A program made the translations under genes and the position numbers. This document shows, piece by piece, positions 17,448 to 24,958 of a stretch of 64,000 nt of DNA. The stretch spans positions 5,208,001-5,272,000 of the forward strand of contig NC_013929.1 in the NCBI RefSeq assembly GCF_000091305.1, written 5' to 3'. The notes beneath the pieces were generated by a model. It saw only the letters and a list, made by a program, of their open reading frames with translations, did no database searches and was not told the origin of the DNA. How positions within the stretch are numbered: position 1 is the first letter of the stretch; each line of letters opens with the position of its first letter. This stretch comes from Streptomyces scabiei 87.22 (GTDB lineage: Bacteria; Actinomycetota; Actinomycetes; Streptomycetales; Streptomycetaceae).

Positions 17448-19451
17448 TCAGCCGATCTTCGCGTTCTTGCTGACGGTCACCTGGTCGATCTCAGATGTCC
17501 GTACGGTGATCTCGATGTTCCAGTCGCCCGCCATGGGGATCTGCACGCCGTTCGCCGTCCAGTGACCGGTGGTGACGCGCTCGGGGACGACGGGCAGGGG
17601 GCCGATCTCCTTGGCCTTCAGGGTGAAGGCCACCTTCACTTCCGGGACGTCGAAGGGTGTGCCGTCCGGGCCCTGGACGTAGACGTGCATCTCGTTGGCG
17701 CCCACGCGTGCGGGGTCGATCTGCAGCCGGGCCACTCCCTTGCCGTTCTTGCCGCCCGTGTCGAACGACATGTCCAGCGCCAGGGCTCCCGACGTCTCGT
17801 TCTCCTGCCGCACGGCGGCGTTGGCCGCCTTGGCCTCCTCCACGGTGCGGCCGGGTTCCGCGGCGGTCAGCGCCGTCGTGACGGCGAGCAGGACGACGGC
17901 GACGCCCGCCTCCGCCAGTACCGACCGGCGCAGCCCCCTGCGGCCGGGATCGGCGTTCCGCAGGCGCTTCTCGCGCGTGCTCGCCACCGCCGCCCGCTGC
18001 CGGGCGAGCTGGGCGGCCCGCTCGGGCCCCTCGTCCGACCCCTCGTCGGCGGCTTCTCCGGAACCACCGCCGGTGCTCCCCGCGGATCCATCGGCGGCGC
18101 GCATCGCCACGGCGGCCTCGGAGGCATCCGTCTCCGCCGCCTCCGGTGCTTCCGCCAGCTGTGCGGTCCACCGGCGGGAGATCCACGCGATCCCGACCAG
18201 CACGGCGACCAGGCCGATCTTCACGAGCAGCAACTGCCCGTACGAGGTGCCAGTCAGCGCGGACCAGGTGCCGACCTGGCGCCACGACTGGTAGACGCCG
18301 GTCGCGGTCAGGACGAGCACGCTCGCGAAGGCGACCCGTGAGAACCGTCGTACGGCCTCGGTCTCGATCTGCGCGTCCGCCGGTGCCCGGAAAAGTGCCA
18401 CGAGCAGGGTCGCCAGACCGCCCAGCCAGGCGGCGACCGCCAGCAGGTGCAGGATGTCGACGGGCATTGAGATGCCGGTCTGGATGCCCGTCGATGCATG
18501 CTCGGCCATCGCCCAGCTCGCGGCGAGACCGGTGGAGACCACGCCTCCGCCGATGGCCAGCCCGAGGGTGAGGTCCCGCCGGAAGGAGCCCTCGTCGGCA
18601 CCTTCGTCCTCGCCGTCGTCCCCGCCTTCGGCCTCGCCCTCTTCGACCTGCTCGCCCTCTTCGACCTGCTCGGCCTCCTCGTCCCGTCGTGCGTACGCGC
18701 CGAACAGCACCGCGATGAACAGGGCCGCCGCGGCGAGCAGCAGCAGGCGGGAGACGAGGGCGGCGCCCGTCTTCGTCTGGAGTACCTGGCTCAGGAGGCC
18801 GAGGTCGAAGACGTCGCCCGGCTTGCCGGAGCCGGTGTACGAGCCGCGCAGCATCAGCATGGCGAGGGTGGCGGTGGTCAGGGTGAGCCAGCCGGTGACC
18901 ACGAGCCGCTGCACGGGCCGTACGCCGGCACCGCGCTGCCAGCAGGCCAGCACGAAGGCCGCCCCGCCGACCAGCACGATGAAACCGGCGTACGACAGGT
19001 AGCGCGCGAACCCGTACAGACCGCCGACGACCCCGCCGCCGGCCTGCTGCTCGGGTACCGCGACCGTCGTCTTGGAGGGTGCCCCCACGGAGAAGGTGAA
19101 GGCTCCGGAGACGGGGTGGCTGTCCGCCGAGACGACCTGGTAGGTGACGGTGAAGGTGCCGTTCGGCAGGCCCGAGTGCAGACCGACCGAGTAGCTGTTG
19201 CCGCCCAGTTCGGTGACCTTGCCGGTGTCGGCCTCCTTGCCCTTGGGGTCGTACACGCGCACCGCGCCGTCGGACATCGCGACCTGCTCGGAGAAGGTGA
19301 GCGACACCTGGTCGGGCGCGTCCTGGACCACCGACCCCTGCTGAGGGTCGCTGCCGGTCAGCGCGGCGTGCGCGGAGACGGGCACGGCGCCGGCGAGCAG
19401 CACCCCGACAGCGGCGAACAACAGCAACAGCAACGGCCTCAACCGGCTCAC
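17448..19451 (-). CDS. CopC-CopD fusion copper-handling protein with C-terminal YtkA/FixH-like domain
   Basis: 667-aa membrane protein. A signal peptide ends VSA, so the mature protein would begin with His (HAALTGSDP), the N-terminal Cu(II) ligand of CopC; this beta-domain covers about residues 28-120. About eight to nine transmembrane helices of CopD type follow (residues 145-430). They are interrupted near 270 by a very acidic loop with a repeated EQVEEGE unit and near 450-500 by a polar Ser/Ala stretch. The last about 130 residues form an extracytoplasmic beta-domain (MSFDTGGKNGKG to VSKNAKIG). The GTG start at 19451 has a GGGAGGGAG site. It lies 13 bases after the PCuAC gene in the copper operon. 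Confidence 0.88.
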   Translation of the reverse strand: MSRLRPLLLLLFAAVGVLLAGAVPVSAHAALTGSDPQQGSVVQDAPDQVSLTFSEQVAMSDGAVRVYDPKGKEADTGKVTELGGNSYSVGLHSGLPNGTFTVTYQVVSADSHPVSGAFTFSVGAPSKTTVAVPEQQAGGGVVGGLYGFARYLSYAGFIVLVGGAAFVLACWQRGAGVRPVQRLVVTGWLTLTTATLAMLMLRGSYTGSGKPGDVFDLGLLSQVLQTKTGAALVSRLLLLAAAALFIAVLFGAYARRDEEAEQVEEGEQVEEGEAEGGDDGEDEGADEGSFRRDLTLGLAIGGGVVSTGLAASWAMAEHASTGIQTGISMPVDILHLLAVAAWLGGLATLLVALFRAPADAQIETEAVRRFSRVAFASVLVLTATGVYQSWRQVGTWSALTGTSYGQLLLVKIGLVAVLVGIAWISRRWTAQLAEAPEAAETDASEAAVAMRAADGSAGSTGGGSGEAADEGSDEGPERAAQLARQRAAVASTREKRLRNADPGRRGLRRSVLAEAGVAVVLLAVTTALTAAEPGRTVEEAKAANAAVRQENETSGALALDMSFDTGGKNGKGVARLQIDPARVGANEMHVYVQGPDGTPFDVPEVKVAFTLKAKEIGPLPVVPERVTTGHWTANGVQIPMAGDWNIEITVRTSEIDQVTVSKNAKIG

Positions 19452-19464
19452 CGTGCTCCCTCCC

Positions 19465-19926
19465 TCAGCGCCCGCTGGTCGGCTGGTACGTCGCCGACTT
19501 CACGGGCATCTCGACCGTGATGGCCTTGGACTTGGTGAAGTGCAACCGCAGGGACACCGTCTCGCCCTCCTTCGGCTTGCGCTTCAGGTTCTCGAACATC
19601 AGATGGTTTCCGCCGCTCTTGAGCACGAGTTCGCCCTCGGCGGGGACCTTCAGGCCCGTGACCTCCTGCATCGACTGCCCGGTGGTCTCGTGCACGGTGA
19701 CGTCGCGGGCGATGTCGCTGGTGACGGAGGTCAGCTCGTCCGCCTTGCCGCCGTCGTTCTCGATGACGAGATAGCCGGCGGCCAGGGAGTCCGTGACGGG
19801 CTGAGGCATGTAGGCGGACTTCACGGACAGCCTCGCGGCGGCGGTGGAGTCGCCGTCGGAACCGCACCCGGCGAGGACGAGTGCGGCGGTGGTGACCAGG
19901 ACGGGGCCGGCGAGCCGTGGCCTCAC
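19465..19926 (-). CDS. ecuC: PCuAC copper chaperone lipoprotein (ECuC type)
   Basis: 153-aa lipoprotein of the PCuAC (DUF461) family, which carries Cu(I) outside the membrane and delivers it to Sco or oxidases. The lipobox is LVLAGC with Cys near residue 20. The metal motif is VHETTGQSMQEV plus GNHLMFENL, giving the family H-M...H-x-M ligands. The start is taken as GTG 19926, which overlaps the sco stop (GTGA) and gives a proper signal peptide; the longer open frame upstream is the antisense-like shadow of sco. It is the second gene of the sco operon. Confidence 0.9.
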   Translation of the reverse strand: MRPRLAGPVLVTTAALVLAGCGSDGDSTAAARLSVKSAYMPQPVTDSLAAGYLVIENDGGKADELTSVTSDIARDVTVHETTGQSMQEVTGLKVPAEGELVLKSGGNHLMFENLKRKPKEGETVSLRLHFTKSKAITVEMPVKSATYQPTSGR

Positions 19927-20594
19927 GGGTTCTCGCCCTTGAGCAGCTTCGGCAGGTCCTTCTCGTAGTCCTGCACGGTGGCGTCCTCGTCGTACAGCAC
20001 GTAGCCCGCGTCGGTCTTCGGCGAGAACGCGATGACCTGGGTGCCGTGCTCGGAGACGATCTTGCCGTTCTTCTTGGTGGGCGGGTTGATCGAGATGCCG
20101 AGGCGGAGGGCGCCCTGCTGGATGTCGTCGAAGTCGCCGGTCAGGCCGACGATCTCGGGGTCGATGCCCTTGAGCCACTTGCCGAGTTCCGCCGGGGTGT
20201 CCCGTTCGGGGTCGGTGGTGACGAAGACCAGCCGGAGGTTCGCCAGCTCGGACTTCGAGACCTTCTTCGCCACCTCCTTCTTCGCGACCGCCAGGTTGTT
20301 CATGGTCAGCGGGCAGACGTCGGGGCAGTTGGTGTACCCGAAGTAGATCAGTGTCGGCTTGCCCGCGGTCTCCTTACGGAGGTCGTACGGCTTGCCGTGG
20401 GTGTCGGTGAGGAGCAGGTCCGGCTTGGTGAACGGCTGGTCGAGGACCGTGGAGTGCCTCTGGGGGCCGGTGTCGGAGACCTCGGCGACCGAGGTCGTGG
20501 AGGCGCCGCCCGTGCCGCAGGCCGAGAGGCCGAGGACGGCCGCGACCAGGAGGGCGCCGGCCGCGAACCCCTTCTTCTTCGTGTTCGTGCGCAT
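19923..20594 (-). CDS. sco: Sco family copper chaperone lipoprotein
   Basis: 223-aa thioredoxin-fold lipoprotein. Lipobox LGLSAC is near residue 26. The CxxxC copper motif is TNCPDVCPLTMNN near residue 95, and the distal His ligand is in VSEHGTQV near 185. Sco proteins deliver copper to the CuA centre of cytochrome oxidase. In Streptomyces Sco also feeds copper to the GlxA pathway. ATG 20594 gives the right signal peptide, although no clear Shine-Dalgarno precedes it. A strong hairpin at 20618-20655 separates it from the ycnI gene, so it probably has its own promoter in a very short gap or is read through. Confidence 0.93.
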   Translation of the reverse strand: MRTNTKKKGFAAGALLVAAVLGLSACGTGGASTTSVAEVSDTGPQRHSTVLDQPFTKPDLLLTDTHGKPYDLRKETAGKPTLIYFGYTNCPDVCPLTMNNLAVAKKEVAKKVSKSELANLRLVFVTTDPERDTPAELGKWLKGIDPEIVGLTGDFDDIQQGALRLGISINPPTKKNGKIVSEHGTQVIAFSPKTDAGYVLYDEDATVQDYEKDLPKLLKGENP

Positions 20595-20617
20595 GGAGGA
20601 TGTCCAGTCGGTTCGAG

Positions 20618-20655
20618 CCCCGGCGCGCACGGGGACGTGCCCGTGCGCGCCGGGG
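20618..20655. terminator. Strong hairpin terminator between ycnI-like and sco genes
   Basis: A perfect 16-bp stem (CCCCGGCGCGCACGGG with its complement at 20640-20655) closes a six-base GACGTG loop. There is no clean U-run, as is usual in Streptomyces. It lies 24 bases after the YcnI gene and 24 bases before the sco start, so it either ends the upstream transcript or attenuates sco. Confidence 0.7.
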
Positions 20656-20679
20656 GGGAAGGGCCGGGGAGCCGGAGAC

Positions 20680-21423
20680 TCAGGCGTTCGTGCGCCGGCG
20701 GCCGGCCAGGACGCCGTAGGCGACACCCGCGGCGCCGACGACGATGCCGACGACGCCGAGGACACGGGCAGTGGTGTCGTTCGTGGCGGCGGGCTCGGCG
20801 GCGGTCTCCTTGGACGCGGCCTTGGCGTCGTCGGCGTCCTCGGACTCGTCGGAGGCGGTGGAGGCGGACGAGCCGTGGTGGTCTCCGGTGGCGGCCGACA
20901 GCGCGAGCACGGGCGCCGGGTTGTCGGGCTCCTCCTCGCCGTCCTTGGGCACCTCGATCCAGCGGACGACCTCCTTGTTGGAGTACGTCTGGATCGCCTT
21001 GAAGACCAGTTCGTCGGTGTTCTCGGGGAGCTGGCCGATGGAGACCGGGAACTTCTGGAAGAAGCCGGCCTTGATGCCGGCTCCGTCGGCGGTCCACGTG
21101 ATCTTGGAGACGGCCTCGTCGATCTGTTCGCCGTGCAGTTCGAGGGGCTTGTCGAGCTTGGCCTTGGTGACCTTGATCTTCCAGCCCGGGATGGCCTCCG
21201 GCTGGGCCGAGGCGAGCGGGTGGTCGGTCGGGAAGTTCACCTCGAGCTTGGTGGTCGTGGCGTCGTCGCGCTCGTTGGGGACCTTGAAGTTGACGGTCGC
21301 GTATCCGCCCTTGGCCGCGGTGCCTTCCGCCGCGACGCTGACGTGCGCGAACGCGGGGCCGGACAGGAGCAGGACGGCGGAACCGGCGAGGGCGCCGACG
21401 GCGGCGACACGAGAAGCCTTCAT
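20680..21423 (-). CDS. YcnI-domain (DUF1775) copper-associated exported protein
   Basis: 247-aa cell-surface protein. The signal peptide ends AFA before HVSVAAEG, so the mature N-terminus would be His, the copper ligand in YcnI proteins. Residues about 25-180 are the YcnI beta-domain (KGGYATVNFKVPNE, then ITWTADG and VRWIEVP). An acidic Ala/Ser/Asp linker leads to a single C-terminal helix (VLGVVGIVVGAAGVAYGVL) and Arg anchor. It sits upstream of sco on the same strand and fits the copper locus. The frame is open upstream, but ATG 21423 is the only start giving a signal peptide. Confidence 0.9.
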   Translation of the reverse strand: MKASRVAAVGALAGSAVLLLSGPAFAHVSVAAEGTAAKGGYATVNFKVPNERDDATTTKLEVNFPTDHPLASAQPEAIPGWKIKVTKAKLDKPLELHGEQIDEAVSKITWTADGAGIKAGFFQKFPVSIGQLPENTDELVFKAIQTYSNKEVVRWIEVPKDGEEEPDNPAPVLALSAATGDHHGSSASTASDESEDADDAKAASKETAAEPAATNDTTARVLGVVGIVVGAAGVAYGVLAGRRRTNA

Positions 21424-21583
21424 GACTGGTGACACTCCACAGTGAGTGAGGAAGAGGAGAGGACGAGGGGTGCGCGTGCCGTGGACGGCGGCCGGGACCG
21501 AGCCCGGGGCCGTGGCGGATGCGCGCGTGCGTCGACGCCGTACGACGGACTCCCTCTCCGGTGTGGAGTGAGCGGGCGTCGGG

Positions 21584-22399
21584 TCAGGCGGCGAGGGCGC
21601 AGGAGGGTGCAGCGGGCGGGGGGCCGCGCCGGACGAGCGTGTGCTGGAGGGCGGTCGTCCGCAGGGTCGCGGGCGCCACGAACCCGGCGCGCGGGGCGCG
21701 GGGAGCGGCCTCGGGGGCACTCGGCAGCCCGGCCCGCAGGACCCGCGCCAGCGCGAGCGCGCCGCGCAGGGACCGTACGAGCGGCTCCTGGGCCGACAGG
21801 CGGGCCAGGCGCAGCAGCGCCAGGTCGCCGTGGCGGAGCAGCCAGCCGGCGGCGACCGCCGCGAGCGCGTGGCCGAGCATCATGGGCAGCGACGGCAGCA
21901 GGGTGGCGGAGGAGCCGGTCGCGGTCGTCATGGTGTCCGCGGGCATGTGCCCCGCGTGCGCGCCGCCGACTCCGGCGTCGACCAGGATCCGCTGTGCCTG
22001 GGCGGGGCTCAGGGCCGCCGCGGTCGTGCCGCACACGAAGCGGGCGGCGCGCTCCACGAGGGCAGCGTCCATGGCCTCCGCGGTGCGTGAGGCGGCGGCC
22101 GGGCCGTGCTGGCCCAGTCCGAACAGACTGTGCAGCAGGGTCTGGCCCACCGCCAGCGTCGCCGCGATGCCCGGCAGGGAGCGTTCCCGTCCGGCCAGGG
22201 CGGCCGCGACGGAGAAGACGCCGACGAAACCCACGCCCAGGGTCCACAGCGGGATCGCCGCGCACGAGGCGAGCGCGTGGCCGGCCGCGGCCAGCGCGAC
22301 ACAGACCGCGGCGAACACCGCGGCCCGAAGGACCCGGAGGTCACCTCCGGCGCGCGCGGGGCGCGGCGTGGTCGGCCGCTGGGGGCGGGGGGCAGTCAT
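21584..22399 (-). CDS. Membrane protein of the copper locus, function unknown
   Basis: 271-aa integral membrane protein with about five hydrophobic segments (AAVFAAVCVALAAAGHALA, then PLWTLGVGFVGVFSVAAAL, and others). A loop near residues 150-165 is His/Met-containing (GGAHAGHMPADTM), and MMLGHALA follows, which would suit weak copper binding. It lies 160 bases upstream of the YcnI gene on the same strand. The start is uncertain because the frame is open far upstream; ATG 22399 precedes the first sensible sequence. No family assignment from me. Confidence 0.65.
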   Translation of the reverse strand: MTAPRPQRPTTPRPARAGGDLRVLRAAVFAAVCVALAAAGHALASCAAIPLWTLGVGFVGVFSVAAALAGRERSLPGIAATLAVGQTLLHSLFGLGQHGPAAASRTAEAMDAALVERAARFVCGTTAAALSPAQAQRILVDAGVGGAHAGHMPADTMTTATGSSATLLPSLPMMLGHALAAVAAGWLLRHGDLALLRLARLSAQEPLVRSLRGALALARVLRAGLPSAPEAAPRAPRAGFVAPATLRTTALQHTLVRRGPPPAAPSCALAA

Positions 22400-22777
22400 G
22401 GCGGGCCCATCATCGCACCGGGGCGCTCCGCTGGGTTCGGCGGGTTCATGGCGGGAGGTACGGGGGTGAGGGGGGCGGTGTTCATGTGGGGGCGTGGTCG
22501 GTGGTGGGGCGGGTTGGGTGTGGGGTTGGTCGGCGGTCGGGCGGGCTGGTGTGTGGGGGTTGCTCGGCGGTCGGGCGGGCTCGGTTGGTCGGTGGTCGGG
22601 CGCGCTGCGTGAGGGGGGCGGCGGGCGGGTGGTCGGCGGGTGCGGGTCGGGTGGGGCTGGTCGCGCAGTTCCCCGCGCCCCTGGGGGGTTGGGTTGTCCG
22701 GTGGCCTTGGAAGGTGCCCGGCGGCCACGGCAGGGCTCGCGTCCCTGGGACAGTGCCGCCTCCGTGCCCCTGACATG
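22400..22777. repeat. G-rich low-complexity intergenic DNA with a REP-like motif
   Basis: No gene. 22480-22620 is strongly G-rich with degenerate tandem copies of a unit like GGTCGGCGGTCGGGCGGGCT. At 22663-22682 lies GCGCAGTTCCCCGCGCCCCT, the same sequence that forms the arms of the inverted repeat at 35298-35438. I therefore treat it as one member of a dispersed repeat family. Confidence 0.5.
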
Positions 22778-22941
22778 CCAAGCCTTCCGGCAGCGGAGAG
22801 CCAAGGCCTCCCGGCGCCCGAGCGCCACGGTCCCCGCGCCGGAGAGCCAAGGCCTCCCGGCGCCCGAGCGCCAAGCCTCCGGCGTCCGAGTACCAAGCTC
22901 CCGGCATCGGAGTGCCCAGCCTCCCGGCACCAGAGCACTTA

Positions 22942-23826
22942 GAGGTCCTAACAAAGGCGTTGGACGTGTCGGTGGGTGATGAGACAGGTGGCGAGGCCGA
23001 GGAAGGCTTCATGGATGTCGTCGCGTCGTTCCCAGCGGATGCGCAGGCGGCGGAAGCCGTGGAGCCAGGAGAGGGTGCGCTCGACGACCCAGCGGAAGAT
23101 GCCCAGGCCGGAGCCGTGTGGCTGGCCCCGTTCGGCGATCGCGGGCCGGATGCCGCGTTTCCGCAACAGTCGCCGGTACTTGTCATGGTCGTAGCCGCGG
23201 TCCGCGAAGAGCATGTCCGGCCGTCTCCGCGGCCGCCCGACCGTGCCGGCCACGGGTGGAATCTTGTCCAGCAGCGGGATCAGCTGAGTGACGTCATTGC
23301 GATTGCCGCCGGTCAGCGACACCGCGAGCGGGATGCCCTGCCCGTCGACAAGGACGTGGTGCTTGCTGCCCGGCCGTGCGCGGTCGACCGGGCTGGGACC
23401 GCTTTTGGGCCCCGTCGGGCCGCCCGCACGTGGGAGGAGTCGATCACCGCCCTCGACCAGTCCAGCTGCTTCGCCGACCGCAGCTTCTTCAGCAGCACCA
23501 CGTGCAGCTTCTCCCACACACCGGCCTCGTTCCAGGCGGCCAGGCGCCGCCAGCAGGTCATGCCCGAGCCGAAGCCCAGCTCCTGGGGCAGGTACTCCCA
23601 CTGGATGCCCGTGTGCAGCACAAACAGGATCCCGCACAGGGCCTGTCGGTCCGGCACCCGCGGCCGGCCCGCCACCAGCTTCGGCCCCGGCTCGGGCAGT
23701 AACGGCTCGATGAGCGACCACAGTTCGTCCGACACGATCCACGGCCGCGACTGACGTTTCCCCACGGCCAGACCAACGACCACCCAAGCCGAAAGTCACT
23801 TGATCAACAACTTCTGTTAGGACCTC
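22942..23826 (-). mobile_element. IS5-family insertion sequence (885 bp)
   Basis: The ends are imperfect inverted repeats: GAGGTCCTAACAAAGG on the left and, read inward from the right, GAGGTCCTAACAGAAG. TTA flanks both sides (22939-22941 and 23827-23829), fitting a 3-bp target duplication. It carries one transposase in two frames. The insertion sits inside the dyad-repeat array. Confidence 0.85.
22948..23783 (-). CDS. IS5-family transposase, two frames joined by -1 frameshift
   Basis: The first frame (23783 down to 23313) begins MVVGLAVGKRQSRPWIVSDE and holds the DUF4096-like N-terminal domain plus the first catalytic Asp (VIDSSHVRA). The second frame, ending at 22948, carries the second Asp (MLFADRGYD) and the Glu (FRWVVERTLSWL). 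The frames meet at an AAAA run (23403-23406, complement of TTTT) within the codons for RGPK/GPKS. A -1 slip there restores one DDE protein of about 280 residues. Programmed frameshifting is usual in several IS5 subgroups, so it is probably active rather than mutated. Confidence 0.82.
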
Positions 23827-24482
23827 TTAGCCTCCGGCGTCCGAGGGCCAAGCTCCCCGGCACCAGCACCAAGCCTCCGGCGCTCAACCTTTCGGCACCG
23901 GAGTGCCCAGCCTCCCGGCGTCCACGTGCCAAGTCTCCGGCGCCGGAGTACCAAGCTCCCGGCGCCCGAGCGCCAAGCTCCCGGCCCGGCCCCGGAGAAC
24001 CAAGCCTCCTTGGCGGCCGCAATTCAAGCCTCCCGGCGCCGGAGTACCAAGTCTCCCGGCGCCCGAGCACCAAGCCTTCCCGCGTCGGCGCCAAGTGCCC
24101 CGGCCCGGCCCCGGAGAACCGAGCCTCCTTGGCGGCCGCGATCCAAGCCTCCCGGCACCAGAGAGCCGATCTTCCCGGCGCCGGAGATCCAAGGGCTCCC
24201 GCCACCAGAGCACCAAGGGCTCCCGCCACCAGAGCACCAAGGGCTCCCGGCACCAGAGATCCAAGGGCTCCCGGCACCAGAGCACCAAGCACTCCGTACA
24301 CGCCGAGCCATGGCCTGGTGTGTGCGGAGTGGCAGGTGATTCGGAAGGGATTCGTCCGCATACACCGGATGTGCGAGGTGCGCATCCGCCGTATGGGCGG
24401 ACAGACCGCGTCCGGGCGATTGCGCGGTGCTCTCGGCGGCAATACGTAACGGTATGTCGAGCCGCGGCCGGGAGGCTGGAGC

Positions 24483-24935
24483 ATGAGCATCTGGTGGTCA
24501 CTCCATCTGCGGCGTGAGGCTGCGAGCGTGCCGCTCGCCCGGCGGCTGCTGATCGGCACGATGGAGACGGCGGGTGTCGACCCGGACGTCTCCTACGACC
24601 TCTCCGTCGCCCTCAGCGAGGCCTGCGCCAACGCCGTCGAGCACGGCGGCGGGCTCTCGGCCGGCGCCTCCACCGAGGCGTACCGGGTCACCGCCTACCT
24701 CGACGGCGAGAAGTGCCGTATCGAGGTCGCGGACTCCGGCCCCGGCTTCCCGCACCGCCCGCCGGTCCGCCCGGTCCAGGCGCACGCCGACGCCGAGAAC
24801 GGCCGCGGACTGTGTCTCATCCGCGAACTGGCCGACCACGTCCACATCGGCAACAAACCGGATCACGGCGGCGCGGTCGTCAGCTTCGACAAGATCCTGA
24901 AGTGGCGCGAGGACGCCCCGCTGGTGGCGGTGTAG
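24483..24935 (+). CDS. RsbW-like anti-sigma-factor-type ATP-binding protein
   Basis: 150-aa GHKL ATPase of the HATPase_c_2 family, which includes anti-sigma kinases. The N-box is SEACANAVEHG near residue 52, the G1 box is VADSGPGF near residue 82 and the G2 region is GRGLCLI. No transmembrane segment is present. Dozens of such proteins occur per Streptomyces genome and most partners are unknown. ATG 24483 has a GGAGG site. It converges on fxsT with a 23-base gap. There is no evidence that it belongs to the Fxs system, and no sigma factor is adjacent. Confidence 0.85.
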   Translation: MSIWWSLHLRREAASVPLARRLLIGTMETAGVDPDVSYDLSVALSEACANAVEHGGGLSAGASTEAYRVTAYLDGEKCRIEVADSGPGFPHRPPVRPVQAHADAENGRGLCLIRELADHVHIGNKPDHGGAVVSFDKILKWREDAPLVAV

Positions 24936-24958
24936 CGCACACGCACTCCCCGCGGCCG

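Larger units (their letters stand above)
22778..24291. repeat. Array of degenerate 20-24-base dyad repeats, split by an IS5 element
   Basis: Flanking and excluding the IS (22942-23826), the sequence is a long run of variants of CCAAGCCTCCCGGCGCCGGAGTA. Each unit holds an imperfect palindrome CTCC(C)GGCGCCGGAG followed by a CCAAG spacer. Roughly 25 units can be followed in 22778-22938 and 23830-24291. The last four (from about 24185) are nearly identical, reading GGGCTCCCG(G/C)CACCAGAG. Frames on both strands stay open because of the periodic GC-rich unit, but there are no ribosome sites or protein motifs. Function unknown. Confidence 0.7.

Noticed and set aside
22778..24291. CRISPR array
   Set aside because: Repeats are degenerate, contiguous and lack unique spacers of constant length; no cas genes are nearby.
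23903..24517. Long open frames on both strands in the dyad-repeat array
   Set aside because: They arise from the periodic GC-rich unit, have no start signals and no recognised domain.
24483..24935. RsbW-like ATPase as a fifth member of the fxs cluster
   Set aside because: It is on the opposite strand, convergent with fxsT, and such genes are common throughout Streptomyces genomes.
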